64,000 nt of DNA from Vagococcus allomyrinae (GTDB taxonomy: Bacteria > Bacillota > Bacilli > Lactobacillales > Vagococcaceae): assembly GCF_017829975.1 (NCBI RefSeq), contig NZ_JAEEGA010000008.1, positions 62,001-126,000 on the forward strand, read 5' to 3'. The notes under the pieces were generated by a model. It ran no database searches. It saw only the letters and a program-made list of their open reading frames with translations, and had not been told where the DNA came from. Made by a program: the position numbers and the translations under genes. Shown here piece by piece: positions 36,232-44,873 of the stretch (position 1 is its first letter; every line of letters starts with the position of its first letter).

Positions 36232-37812
36232 TTAATTAGTGTTTCCCATAGCTGCATCGACAATTTTACGAACTTTTGTCACTTGCAGTCCATAGACCAC
36301 TTGAACATTTTCATTTTTTATAATGACACCACTGGCACCTGTCTGATTCTTTAAACTTGCTTCATCCACTAACTCCGTATTTTCAACGGTCAACCGTAAG
36401 CGAGTATAACAATTATCCACTGTTTTGATGTTATCTTCCCCACCTAATGCCGAAATAATCTGAGCACCAAGTAACTGATCTGCATCTACTGGCACACCTG
36501 CCGCAACTTTATTCTGATAATCTTTTTTAGTGTGAAGTTTTACCTCGTTATTGTCTTCACGCCCCACTGTTTTAAAATTAAATTTAGTAATCAAAAATCT
36601 AAAAATTAAGTAATAAGCAACGAAGAATACCAGCCCAACTAAAATATACATCGGCCATCTTGTTTTGCCGATTCCCAAAGGCAAGTTATATAATAAGAAA
36701 TCGATAAAACCATTTGGACCAATTGCTCTGACACTTAGTACGTTTAAGACAACCATGCTCAAGCCACTTAAAACAGAATGAACTATAAATAGTAACGGTG
36801 CCACAAACATAAAAGAGAACTCAATCGGCTCTGTTACACCAGCAATAAAAGATGTGACTGCTGCTGGAATCAAGATAGCTTTCACTTTGGTTTTATTTTC
36901 TGGTTTAGCTGTCTGATACATCGCCAAGCAGGCACCGATCAAGCCAAACATCTTAGAGATCCCCCGCGCATCCCAAATGACACTTTGAGATAACACCTTA
37001 ACAGCCGGATCAGCAATCTCAGCGTAATAGATGTTACGAGCGCCTTCAAAGACTTGCCCGCCAACTTCAGCCACACCTCCTAATGAAGTGTATAAAAACG
37101 GCGTGTAAATCAAATGGTGTAGCCCTGTAGGAATGAGCAATCGTTCTAACATACCGTAAATAAAAATTCCGAAGTTGCCACTTTGATTAATGACTGTTCC
37201 CAAACTAGTAATGCCACTCTGAACAATTGGCCAAAGATAAGTTAAAATAACAGCCAATAAGACTACTGCTGGAATCAGGACAATAAACACAAAGCGAGAG
37301 CCACCATAAATTTGAAAGGCGTTACTAAACTCTGTTTCGCAAAACTTATTATGAACGTAAGCGGTCATAATCCCTAGAATGATTCCCAGAAACACCCCCA
37401 TGTCCAAAATTTGAACTCCTAATACCATGGTTTGGCCAGTCCCACTTAGACTGTCAGCCTCCACTAAAGTTTCACGCAGGCCCATAAATTTATTCATGGC
37501 GTTAATAAAAACTAAAAATCCTAGGACAGCAGTGAAGCCGGCCTCTGCTTTTTTCGTATTAGCTAAGCCAACAGCTAAGCCAACACAGAAGATCAGCCCT
37601 AAATTACTTAAAATGGCGACCAGAGAACCTGATAAAATCGTGCCAAACCCTTTGGTGACCGGATTGTCTAAAAACGGCAGTTTTTCCATTAGTAATGGAT
37701 TGGTAAATAAATTTCCAACTGCTATCAAAATTCCGGCAATCGGTAAAATTAATACTGGAATGAACATTGCCTTGGAAAACCGCTGCAAGCCATTCATGAT
37801 TCGCTCTTTCAT
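36232..37812 (-). CDS. malB: PTS alpha-glucoside (maltose-type) enzyme IICB
   Basis: The 526-residue transporter imports and phosphorylates an alpha-glucoside, probably maltose or relatives. IIC (about 1-420) has ten or so membrane segments and the signature GVTEPIEFSFMFVAP. IIB (about 445-525) carries the phospho-cysteine in VDNCYTRLRLTV. No IIA domain is present, so a glucose-type IIA from another gene must serve it. The ATG at 37812 follows GGAGG. Sequence and partner resemble GlvC/MalB systems; the symbol is by analogy. Confidence 0.88.
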   Translation of the reverse strand: MKERIMNGLQRFSKAMFIPVLILPIAGILIAVGNLFTNPLLMEKLPFLDNPVTKGFGTILSGSLVAILSNLGLIFCVGLAVGLANTKKAEAGFTAVLGFLVFINAMNKFMGLRETLVEADSLSGTGQTMVLGVQILDMGVFLGIILGIMTAYVHNKFCETEFSNAFQIYGGSRFVFIVLIPAVVLLAVILTYLWPIVQSGITSLGTVINQSGNFGIFIYGMLERLLIPTGLHHLIYTPFLYTSLGGVAEVGGQVFEGARNIYYAEIADPAVKVLSQSVIWDARGISKMFGLIGACLAMYQTAKPENKTKVKAILIPAAVTSFIAGVTEPIEFSFMFVAPLLFIVHSVLSGLSMVVLNVLSVRAIGPNGFIDFLLYNLPLGIGKTRWPMYILVGLVFFVAYYLIFRFLITKFNFKTVGREDNNEVKLHTKKDYQNKVAAGVPVDADQLLGAQIISALGGEDNIKTVDNCYTRLRLTVENTELVDEASLKNQTGASGVIIKNENVQVVYGLQVTKVRKIVDAAMGNTN

Positions 37813-37877
37813 ATTCGTCCCTCCAACTGTTGATGGTCTCATCTTACAATGATTCCCCTGCTAATGTAACCCTATTC

Positions 37878-37918
37878 AAAAAAGAAGAAACAGGTTACTC
37901 CAATCAGTAACTTGTTTC
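37878..37918 (-). terminator. Intrinsic terminator overlapping the RpiR stop codon
   Basis: On the minus strand GAAACAAGTTACT pairs with AGTAACCTGTTTC (one G:U) and is followed by a T-run. The regulator's stop codon lies at the edge of the loop, so the last codons form the left arm of the stem. It separates the regulator from the PTS operon. Confidence 0.8.
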
Positions 37919-38683
37919 CTCTTTTAATTGTTGACTGATCAGTTGATTGTACTCCCAAACAACGACTTCCATCGCCAATAACACATGGGAGAAAAAGCTA
38001 TTAGCCCCTGAATTGTAGTCATCGTATTTATTTAAGTCCTTAATCTTAATCGTCAACTTCCCAAAAGCTCTTAAGGTATTCTCAATTTCATTGGTGAAGG
38101 CAATCACGGGAATATCGTTTTCGGTTGCAGTTCGCACCTTTTCGATAACCTTAAGGGTTTCACCTGATTTTGAGATAGTGATAAACACGCCAATATCATC
38201 CAAATTATTCTCAAAAACACCTACCGAGTCATTGCCAGTTGAAAACATGACCCGTTTCCCCAGGACTAATAGTTTTTTATGTAAATATTCAGCAATAATT
38301 CCTGAAAAACCGTTGGCGTAGACAAAAACAAATCGTTTATCTACATCGATTAAAGCTTGCGCCACCGCCTCAAAGACCGCTTTGGAATTCAACTCAAAAA
38401 GACTGTCATAGGAAAAGATATCAGCATAGGTTCCCTCTTGAATTTGATTTTTATCTTGGATCAATGGCATCAGCTTGTAATTCATGTCCACAAAGCCATT
38501 AAACCCTAGTTTCTTTGCCAAACGCATAATCGTTGAAGTAGACGTCAAAGTATTTGCTGCAACTTCGCGGATCCCCATCGTTAAGATAGCATCATGATGA
38601 CGAACGATATAAGCTAAGACATCTTCTTCTAATGAGCTCAATTTTTTATTTTCAGCTAACTTTTGAACAATTGTATTTCCCAT
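37904..38683 (-). CDS. RpiR-family regulator, probably of the alpha-glucoside PTS operon
   Basis: The 259-residue protein has an N-terminal RpiR helix-turn-helix (IREVAANTLTSTSTIMRLAK, about 43-62) and a SIS sugar-phosphate-binding domain (about 105-235). The ATG at 38683 follows AGGGTGAGT, seven bases beyond the end of the other RpiR gene. It lies directly upstream of the PTS and glucosidase genes, so a phosphorylated disaccharide or glucose 6-phosphate is a likely effector. It terminates in its own hairpin. Confidence 0.82.
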   Translation of the reverse strand: MGNTIVQKLAENKKLSSLEEDVLAYIVRHHDAILTMGIREVAANTLTSTSTIMRLAKKLGFNGFVDMNYKLMPLIQDKNQIQEGTYADIFSYDSLFELNSKAVFEAVAQALIDVDKRFVFVYANGFSGIIAEYLHKKLLVLGKRVMFSTGNDSVGVFENNLDDIGVFITISKSGETLKVIEKVRTATENDIPVIAFTNEIENTLRAFGKLTIKIKDLNKYDDYNSGANSFFSHVLLAMEVVVWEYNQLISQQLKEETSY

Positions 38684-38690
38684 ACTCACC

Positions 38691-39548
38691 CTACTCTTCC
38701 TTAGTGGAAATAATAACCTCACGAATCAAATCTAAGCTGGCTTCTGATGCTAATCGATTAGCGTACATCACATTAACAAATAAAGCATCCATGATACTCA
38801 ATTGAGTAATTCGGGAAGCAAGTGCTTCTGGCCGAAAGGCGATTTCCTTTGATGTAGACAACAAACAAAGGTCAGCTAATTCTGCCAAAGGCGACAGTAA
38901 AAAACTAGTGACGACAATCAATTTGGCACCACTTTTTTTGACTTGGCCAGCAATTTGTAAGATGTCACGACTTTGTCCAGAGTGGGAGATTAACACTCCA
39001 CAATCGTCTTCTGTCATGCGAGCGGCCTTCATTAACTGAATGTGACTATCGGTCTCACAAACAACATTTAATGGGGACCGCAGAAACTTGTGATAGGCAT
39101 CCATGGCAATGACATTTGACCCACCAACACCAAAAAAAATAATTTGTTGACTCGTTGTTAATAGTCTAACAGCGGCTTCTAAGATCTCCTCTTCGAGTAG
39201 TTCCAACGTCTCACTTAATGCCTGTCGATTCGCCTCAAAAACCTTTTTAGCAATGCCTTTAGCTGAATCTGATTCGGAGATTCCTTCGTAAATTTGATGT
39301 TCCAAAGGTTTTTCCTGTTTTTTAAAAGTGGCCAAATCAATTTTAAATTCTTTATAGCCTTTGTAACCGAGACGTTGACAAAAACGAAAAACAGTCGATT
39401 CTGCCACTCCCAGTTGTCGAGATAAATCACCGATGGATTGATGAATAATCCGCTCTGGGTAATGTAAAATATAATCAGCGATTTGCTGTTCCTTACGACT
39501 AATATCCCGATAAATCGATTTTATTTTTAGTTCTATTGGATTTTGCAT
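38691..39548 (-). CDS. RpiR-family regulator, probably of the 6-phosphogluconate genes
   Basis: The 285-residue protein has the RpiR DNA-binding domain (IGDLSRQLGVAESTVFRFCQ, about 39-58) and a SIS domain with VGGSNVIAMDAYHKFLR for sugar-phosphate binding. It is divergent from the 6-phosphogluconate dehydrogenase/gluconate kinase pair, and a perfect dyad lies between them over the promoter. It reads in the same direction as the second RpiR gene with an 8-base gap and may share a transcript with it. Confidence 0.83.
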   Translation of the reverse strand: MQNPIELKIKSIYRDISRKEQQIADYILHYPERIIHQSIGDLSRQLGVAESTVFRFCQRLGYKGYKEFKIDLATFKKQEKPLEHQIYEGISESDSAKGIAKKVFEANRQALSETLELLEEEILEAAVRLLTTSQQIIFFGVGGSNVIAMDAYHKFLRSPLNVVCETDSHIQLMKAARMTEDDCGVLISHSGQSRDILQIAGQVKKSGAKLIVVTSFLLSPLAELADLCLLSTSKEIAFRPEALASRITQLSIMDALFVNVMYANRLASEASLDLIREVIISTKEE

Positions 39549-39654
39549 CTGATAACTCCTCTTGCTTCGTTTAACAAATTATAGCACGAAATCTCATCGG
39601 CTTCCTAGATTTCATCACAAAAGTCCGCCTGAAGAAAATAAAATCTTTTCCATC

Positions 39655-39683
39655 TTGAATAAAATAAAATTTTATTCTATAAT
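39655..39683 (+). promoter_or_regulatory. Promoter of the 6-phosphogluconate operon with RpiR-type dyad
   Basis: TTGAAT (39655-39660) and TATAAT (39678-39683) are 17 bp apart. The spacer holds the perfect dyad GAATAAAAT-AAA-ATTTTATTC (39657-39677), from the -35 to the edge of the -10. A weaker GAAAA/TTTTC dyad lies just upstream (39634-39650). A repressor there would block polymerase directly; the divergent RpiR protein is the obvious candidate. Confidence 0.78.
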
Positions 39684-39720
39684 GGTGATAATAAAATTAA
39701 TTTACTTGGAGAGTGACAAG

Positions 39721-40623
39721 ATGAAATTAGGCATTATCGGATTAGGTAAAATGGGATTAAACTTGGCAATCAACTGTCAACGTCAAGGACATGAGGTTAT
39801 TGGAACAGACATTAGCGCAGCTTGCTTAAGTGCAGCTGCCTCAGAGCAACTAACCACCACCGCCTCTCTCAAACAGCTCATCGACGCCTTGCCAGAACGA
39901 AAAATTGTCTGGGTGATGGTACCCAACGGTCAACCATTAACAGATGTGCTAACTCAACTGGAGAGCTTGCTAAAATTGGGTGATATCGTGATTGATGGCG
40001 GTAATTCGAACTTCAAAGACTCTCAACTTCGGGGCAAACGCTTTGCTAAAAAAGGCATTGATTTCTTTGACATTGGCACTAGTGGTGGAACAAGCGGGGC
40101 CAATCATGGAGCCTGTCTGATGATCGGCGGCGACCAAACTGTTTTTAAAGAAATCGAACCTCTTATTCAGGCTATTTCCCTTGAAGATGGCTATTTGTAC
40201 ACCGGTGAGATTGGCAGTGGCCACTTTTTAAAAATGGTTCATAATGGGATTGAATACGGGATGATGCAAGCTATTGCCGAAGGCTTTGAGGTATTGGAAC
40301 AGGGTCCCTTTGATTACAACTTAGAAGATGTGGCTCGCGTTTGGAATCACGGGTCTGTCGTACGTTCTTGGTTGATGGAACTGGCCGAGGAAGCCTTTAA
40401 AGAGGATGCTAAATTAGCTAATATCAAAGGGATTATGAATTCCTCGGGTGAGGCTAAATGGACCCTCGAAACGGCCTTGGATTATCAAATTCCAACACCC
40501 GTTATTGCATTATCACTGATAATGCGTTATCGTTCTTTATATGACGACACATTTACTGGTAAAGTTGTAGCAGCATTGCGCAATGGCTTTGGTGGACATG
40601 CTGTCGAAAAACATAACGACTAA
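39721..40623 (+). CDS. gnd: 6-phosphogluconate dehydrogenase, decarboxylating (short NAD-type)
   Basis: The enzyme oxidises and decarboxylates 6-phosphogluconate to ribulose 5-phosphate. The ATG at 39721 follows GGAGAG; a longer frame upstream crosses the promoter. The 300-residue length matches the short YqeC/GntZ-like forms, which tend to use NAD+, rather than the roughly 470-residue Gnd. Visible are GLGKMGLNLA at residues 6-15, GTSGGTSGANHGACLMIGG near 121 and the catalytic lysine in HFLKMVHNGIEYGMMQ. It precedes gluconate kinase by 13 bases, so the pair channels gluconate into the pentose phosphate pathway. Confidence 0.9.
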   Translation: MKLGIIGLGKMGLNLAINCQRQGHEVIGTDISAACLSAAASEQLTTTASLKQLIDALPERKIVWVMVPNGQPLTDVLTQLESLLKLGDIVIDGGNSNFKDSQLRGKRFAKKGIDFFDIGTSGGTSGANHGACLMIGGDQTVFKEIEPLIQAISLEDGYLYTGEIGSGHFLKMVHNGIEYGMMQAIAEGFEVLEQGPFDYNLEDVARVWNHGSVVRSWLMELAEEAFKEDAKLANIKGIMNSSGEAKWTLETALDYQIPTPVIALSLIMRYRSLYDDTFTGKVVAALRNGFGGHAVEKHND

Positions 40624-40636
40624 CTTGGAGGTAAGC

Positions 40637-42136
40637 ATGACTTCTTTAATCATCAGCATCGATATTGGAACGACCAGTACTAAATCAACGATCTTCACAA
40701 CAACCGGACACGCTTTAGCGTCCTTTTATCAAGGTTATCCTATGACAAAAGATGGCGGCGGCAGAGCAACTCAAGACCCAGAATCTATTTTCCAAGGGGT
40801 GCTAACAACCTTAAAAAACGCTTTGGATTTTAACAATACTAGAGAAAAATTAATCGCCGTTACCTTTTCTAGTGCCATGCACAGCCTGATTGGACTAGAT
40901 GGCAATCATCAGCCACTTACGCCTGTTATTACTTGGGCAGATTCCCGGGCAAACCAATGGGCAGAACAGTTAAAGAACAGCCCTCAAGGCCCAACCTTTT
41001 ATCAAAAAACCGGAACGCCCCTTCATCCAATGACGCCATTAAGTAAAATCATGTGGCTTAAGCAAGAGGAAAGTGACCTTTATCACCAAATTAAGCTTTT
41101 TACCAGTATTAAAGAGTATATCTTATACCGATTGTTCAACACACATCTGGTCGATTATTCAATCGCCTCAGGAACTGGGCTCTTTAACATCCACAGTTTG
41201 ACTTGGGATCAGGATATTTTAAGTTTTTTGGAATTATCTGAAGAACGTTTACCAAAAGCAGTCCCTCCTACTACTCAACTGACTAAAATAAACAAAGCTT
41301 ATCAAAAACAACTTGGTTTACCAGACAATATACCTTTTGTAATTGGGGCTAGCGATGGTGCTTTAGCTAATTTAGGAACTAATTGCATTTCATCAGAAAA
41401 AGCCAATTTATCAATAGGAACAAGTGCCGCACTCCGCTATACGGTCAGAAGCCCTCTTTTACATCAGACAGGTGAAACCTTTTGCTATTTATTAGATGAA
41501 GGCTATTGGGTGATTGGAGGAGCTGCAAACAATGGTGGTATGATTATCGATTGGGCTCGTCAATTAACTGCCAATGATATGAGTTATGATGACTTTATGG
41601 CTAAGGTTGAGAAAATCCCAGCTGGCTCCGATAATCTTTTTTTCCACCCCTATTTAAGTGGTGAGCGTGCGCCGATCTGGAGTGGCGATATCCGTGGTTC
41701 GTTTACTGGGCTTGCTCTTAGCCATACTGATGCTCATTTAATGCGAGCCATTTTAGAAGGTATTTGCTTCAATATTGCTGATATTTTTCAAGCATTAAAT
41801 TCACTAACGGCCCAGCCGATAAAAATTTGTGCTTCTGGTGGCTTCTCTCATTCACCTACTTGGAAACAAATGATGGCTGACATTCTGGGGCAACCTATCA
41901 CCTTCCCCAAAACTCACGAAAGTTCAGGTTTAGGTGCCATGATTTTAGCCCTTAAAAGCTTAGGATTGATTGCAAATTATGAGGAAAGTAATCATTTAGC
42001 TGTTTTTCAAGATCATTCAACCGAAGAACTTCTGATGCCAATCAAAACTAATCAACAACTTTATGTCAAACAATTAATAAAATATCAACAACTAAAAGAA
42101 TTAACTAAATTGCAAACTACTATTTTAACAGACTGA
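40637..42136 (+). CDS. gntK: Gluconate kinase (FGGY family)
   Basis: The 499-residue kinase phosphorylates gluconate to the substrate of the enzyme encoded just upstream. FGGY features are the N-terminal SIDIGTTSTKSTIF phosphate loop, ITWADSRANQWAE near 97, the GASDGALANLG segment near 240 and LSGERAPIW, with a C-terminal ASGGFSHSPTWKQMMADILG. The ATG at 40637 follows GGAGG. No gluconate permease gene is in the window, so uptake must be encoded elsewhere. A terminator overlaps the stop codon. Confidence 0.88.
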   Translation: MTSLIISIDIGTTSTKSTIFTTTGHALASFYQGYPMTKDGGGRATQDPESIFQGVLTTLKNALDFNNTREKLIAVTFSSAMHSLIGLDGNHQPLTPVITWADSRANQWAEQLKNSPQGPTFYQKTGTPLHPMTPLSKIMWLKQEESDLYHQIKLFTSIKEYILYRLFNTHLVDYSIASGTGLFNIHSLTWDQDILSFLELSEERLPKAVPPTTQLTKINKAYQKQLGLPDNIPFVIGASDGALANLGTNCISSEKANLSIGTSAALRYTVRSPLLHQTGETFCYLLDEGYWVIGGAANNGGMIIDWARQLTANDMSYDDFMAKVEKIPAGSDNLFFHPYLSGERAPIWSGDIRGSFTGLALSHTDAHLMRAILEGICFNIADIFQALNSLTAQPIKICASGGFSHSPTWKQMMADILGQPITFPKTHESSGLGAMILALKSLGLIANYEESNHLAVFQDHSTEELLMPIKTNQQLYVKQLIKYQQLKELTKLQTTILTD

Positions 42137-42158
42137 ATATCATTCAGTCTGTTTTTTT
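42128..42158 (+). terminator. Intrinsic terminator overlapping the gntK stop codon
   Basis: ACAGACTGAAT pairs with ATTCAGTCTGT around a three-base loop and is followed by a T-run; the TGA stop is inside the left arm. Confidence 0.92.
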
Positions 42159-42159
42159 C

Positions 42160-42188
42160 TTGACAAAATTCTGACAACCCTTTAATAT
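42160..42188 (+). promoter_or_regulatory. Promoter of the ABC exporter gene
   Basis: TTGACA (42160-42165), a 17-bp spacer and TAATAT (42183-42188) lie directly after the gntK terminator. Downstream, AGGACAACGA and AGGACAAGGA form a short direct repeat ahead of the ribosome site. Confidence 0.75.
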
Positions 42189-42233
42189 GACATTATAGGA
42201 CAACGAACGACAAAATAGGACAAGGAGATTAAC

Positions 42234-43793
42234 ATGACATTTATTAAAGGACAGACGCGCTTTATTGTTTTAACCGCTATCCTCACCATTTTTAATGCAC
42301 TGATTACCTTAATTACCCCACTTCTATTAAGAAACATTTACACCAATCACTATCAACTAAACTACCAGACACTGCGATTGGTTGTCGGTTGTATGATCGG
42401 TTCATTCCTCTTTCAATTCATTTTATTAATTTTTCGCGAAAATTTTGCCATCAATTTCAATCTAGAAACGAGTAAAACTCTCTACCGAAAAATGTTTGAG
42501 ATGACCTATGACAAACTGCTAACATTGGAACCAACCTACTTAGTTAACCGACTATTGGAGGCAGTTATTGTCTTTTATCAATTTGTTACAAGCTCCTTCG
42601 TGACCATTTTAGGAAACGGGTTAGTGGTACTGATATCTGTCATCATTTTTAGTACGATTGATTCAGTTTTAGGCGTTCTGATGATCTTAATTCTACCGAT
42701 AAATTATATTGGATATAAAGTCATTAATCAAAAGCTGCAACAAAAATCGGCCATTATGGCTGACAATAATGCAAGGAGTCTGAAAGAAATCTTAACCGTT
42801 TTCAAAAATACCGATTATCTTAAACAAGAAAGTGACTTTACTACCATTGAAACAATCATCACCCCTTCCCTATTAAACATTTACGAAAAGATGGCAGATA
42901 TCAACAAATTTGCCCGGGGAACTTCTTTATCGATTGAATTACTCAATAGTTTCTTTCAAAATTTACTATTTTTATGGCTCGCCTTAGCCGCTAGCCAGAA
43001 TGCCAACAATTTACCCAATTTAATCATTGCCAGTGTCCTATTTCCAATCTACTTTAATGCTGTGAAAAGCTTTTCCTCTGTTAATCTGGAATTCAGAAAT
43101 CTCAAAGTAGCTCACGAGTTTATCAATAACGAGATCATTGGAAATAGCGAACAAAGCGGCCAACAAAGTCTTCAATCCGTTGAAGAAATTAAGATGGAGA
43201 ATATCCACATTGAGATAGCGCAACAGAGCTTAAACCTCTCTGTTAATCAGACCTTTGTACCTGGTGACGTGGTTTACGTCAATGGTCCTTCTGGCGCGGG
43301 GAAAAGCACCTTGATGAAAGCGCTAATCAAATTTAGAAAGTCCAAGGGGATTTCATTTAATGGCATCCCACTTGAAAACATCTCCAATAGTTCTTTAAGA
43401 AAAAGGGTGAGTTATCTCTCCCAAGACAACACCTTACTGCCTGCAACCGTTCAAGATAATATTTTATTTGGACGTCTGTCGGTTGACGTCAATTGGCAAA
43501 AGTTCAGTCACTCCAGACTTTTATCACCTTTGTTAACAACCAAAGATTTAGATTCTATTCTATATGAAGGCGGTGCTAATCTTTCTGGTGGCGAAAAACA
43601 ACGAATTGTCATTGCACGTGCTTTAGTTGAACCAGCAGATGTTCTCATCCTTGACGAAGTTACCAGCAATATTGATAAGCAGGCAGCTGACGATATATTA
43701 GCTACGATACTCGAGGCAACGGACACGATTACGTTTATCATTTCTCACGACAAAAGTCACCGGCAATTCTGTACAAAAGAAATCATTCTCTAA
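42234..43793 (+). CDS. ABC exporter, fused membrane and ATPase domains
   Basis: This is a 519-residue half-transporter, shorter than the usual 570-600. The N-terminal 300 residues have about six membrane segments. The C-terminal ATPase has the Walker A GPSGAGKST near 351, signature LSGGEKQR near 449, Walker B VLILDEV near 471 and the switch histidine in IISHDKS. It works as a homodimer or with another half-transporter. The cargo is unknown; single genes of this kind often handle peptides, drugs or lipids. The following helix-turn-helix gene is close but has its own -10. Confidence 0.8.
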   Translation: MTFIKGQTRFIVLTAILTIFNALITLITPLLLRNIYTNHYQLNYQTLRLVVGCMIGSFLFQFILLIFRENFAINFNLETSKTLYRKMFEMTYDKLLTLEPTYLVNRLLEAVIVFYQFVTSSFVTILGNGLVVLISVIIFSTIDSVLGVLMILILPINYIGYKVINQKLQQKSAIMADNNARSLKEILTVFKNTDYLKQESDFTTIETIITPSLLNIYEKMADINKFARGTSLSIELLNSFFQNLLFLWLALAASQNANNLPNLIIASVLFPIYFNAVKSFSSVNLEFRNLKVAHEFINNEIIGNSEQSGQQSLQSVEEIKMENIHIEIAQQSLNLSVNQTFVPGDVVYVNGPSGAGKSTLMKALIKFRKSKGISFNGIPLENISNSSLRKRVSYLSQDNTLLPATVQDNILFGRLSVDVNWQKFSHSRLLSPLLTTKDLDSILYEGGANLSGGEKQRIVIARALVEPADVLILDEVTSNIDKQAADDILATILEATDTITFIISHDKSHRQFCTKEIIL

Positions 43794-43840
43794 CTTTCGT
43801 GTGTTATAATGTAAGGACTAATACGATGAGGGTGAAACCG

Positions 43841-44305
43841 TTGGAAAAACTTTATACTGTAAATGACATCGCGCAGATGACACAACTTTCGACACGTACC
43901 ATTCGCCGCTATTTACAAAGTGGTGAGCTTCAGGGCAAAAAAGTGGGACATCAGTGGCGCTTTACCGAAAAGGATCTTGCTCGTTTTATGGATAATAGTA
44001 CGATCATAACCGCGTTGGACGAAGCTGACGAACTCGTTTTTGAAGATTTTCGTCAAGGAAACATCTTGATTGAGCCCAATCTACCAAAAGCCTATGCCAC
44101 CGTTATTTATTCTTTCCATAATGACGACGAACTAAAAAAATTCAAAGATGAGTTACTCTCCTTGTACAATGAAAAATACGCAAACCAGCATCATTCACTT
44201 AAAATAAGGGTACTAACAAAAAACCAACTACGCTTGACTCTCTTTGGTCCTTTAATTTTTTTAACCAATTATTTAGCTGAGATTAACCAGAAAGAAGGTC
44301 AATAA
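43841..44305 (+). CDS. Helix-turn-helix (excisionase/MerR-like) DNA-binding protein
   Basis: An N-terminal excisionase-type domain, YTVNDIAQMTQLSTRTIRRY then GKKVGHQWRFTEKDLARFM, covers residues about 4-50. It is followed by a roughly 100-residue domain I do not recognise, with NDDELKKFKDELLSLYNEKY. I favour a TTG start at 43841 behind GAGGGTGA, because TATAAT at 43805-43810 would place the transcript start after the ribosome site of the alternative ATG at 43826. It could regulate the preceding exporter or the following acetyltransferase. Both are guesses from position. Confidence 0.65.
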   Translation: MEKLYTVNDIAQMTQLSTRTIRRYLQSGELQGKKVGHQWRFTEKDLARFMDNSTIITALDEADELVFEDFRQGNILIEPNLPKAYATVIYSFHNDDELKKFKDELLSLYNEKYANQHHSLKIRVLTKNQLRLTLFGPLIFLTNYLAEINQKEGQ

Positions 44306-44306
44306 T

Positions 44307-44852
44307 GTGTCGTTATCAATCGAAACAAAACGCTTGAAACTAATGCCAATAAACGAAAGCCACAGTTCAGCTTTGCACCATTTTTGGTCTGACCCAGCAG
44401 TGACTCAATTTATGACGATTGACCCCTTCGAAACTATTGAACAAACCACTGAAATGATCGCCTTCCTTGTAAAGAAAATGACCGAAGGCGAGGCCTCACG
44501 CTACACCATTCAATTAAAAAATACTGAAGAGATAATTGGAACTTGCGGGCTAAACTATTTGGATTATCAAAATAACCGCACAGAAGTCGCTTATGACTTA
44601 GGCTCCGCCTATTGGGGGAAAGGTTACGCTTTTGAGGCTCTCAGCGGTTTTGTTGAGTGGGTTTTACAAGAACAAAAGTTCCATCGACTTGAGGCAAAAA
44701 TCGATCCAGATAACCTCCCTTCAATCAAACTTATTGAAAAACTTGGGTTTAAAAAAGAAGGCTTGTTACGAGATTATGAGAAAATTGGTCTACATTATTA
44801 CGACGTCTTCATGTATTCCAAAATAAAAGAGCCAGAAAACGCAAGTCAATAA
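44307..44852 (+). CDS. GNAT-family N-acetyltransferase, RimJ/RimL-like
   Basis: The 181-residue protein begins at GTG 44307, just after the previous stop, with AGAAGG upstream. ETKRLKLMPINESHSSALHHFW at the start is cut here to its family pattern TKRLKL...DPAV. Acetyl-CoA binding is marked by YWGKGYAFEALSGFV, and NLPSIKLIEKLGFKKEGLLR is the signature end. RimJ/RimL relatives acetylate ribosomal-protein N-termini, but many act on small molecules or aminoglycosides, so the substrate is open. Confidence 0.8.
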   Translation: MSLSIETKRLKLMPINESHSSALHHFWSDPAVTQFMTIDPFETIEQTTEMIAFLVKKMTEGEASRYTIQLKNTEEIIGTCGLNYLDYQNNRTEVAYDLGSAYWGKGYAFEALSGFVEWVLQEQKFHRLEAKIDPDNLPSIKLIEKLGFKKEGLLRDYEKIGLHYYDVFMYSKIKEPENASQ

Positions 44853-44870
44853 GCGTTTTCTGGCTCTTTT
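44825..44870. terminator. Bidirectional intrinsic terminator overlapping the GNAT stop
   Basis: A perfect 18-bp stem (44825-44842 with 44853-44870) is flanked by A- and T-runs. The last GNAT codons form the left arm, and it also ends the leftward J-domain-like gene. Confidence 0.92.
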
Positions 44871-44873
44871 ATC

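Noticed and set aside
37427-37852. 141-codon open frame on the plus strand inside the PTS gene
   Set aside because: Antisense to membrane-domain coding sequence; the frame is open only because of complementary codon bias.
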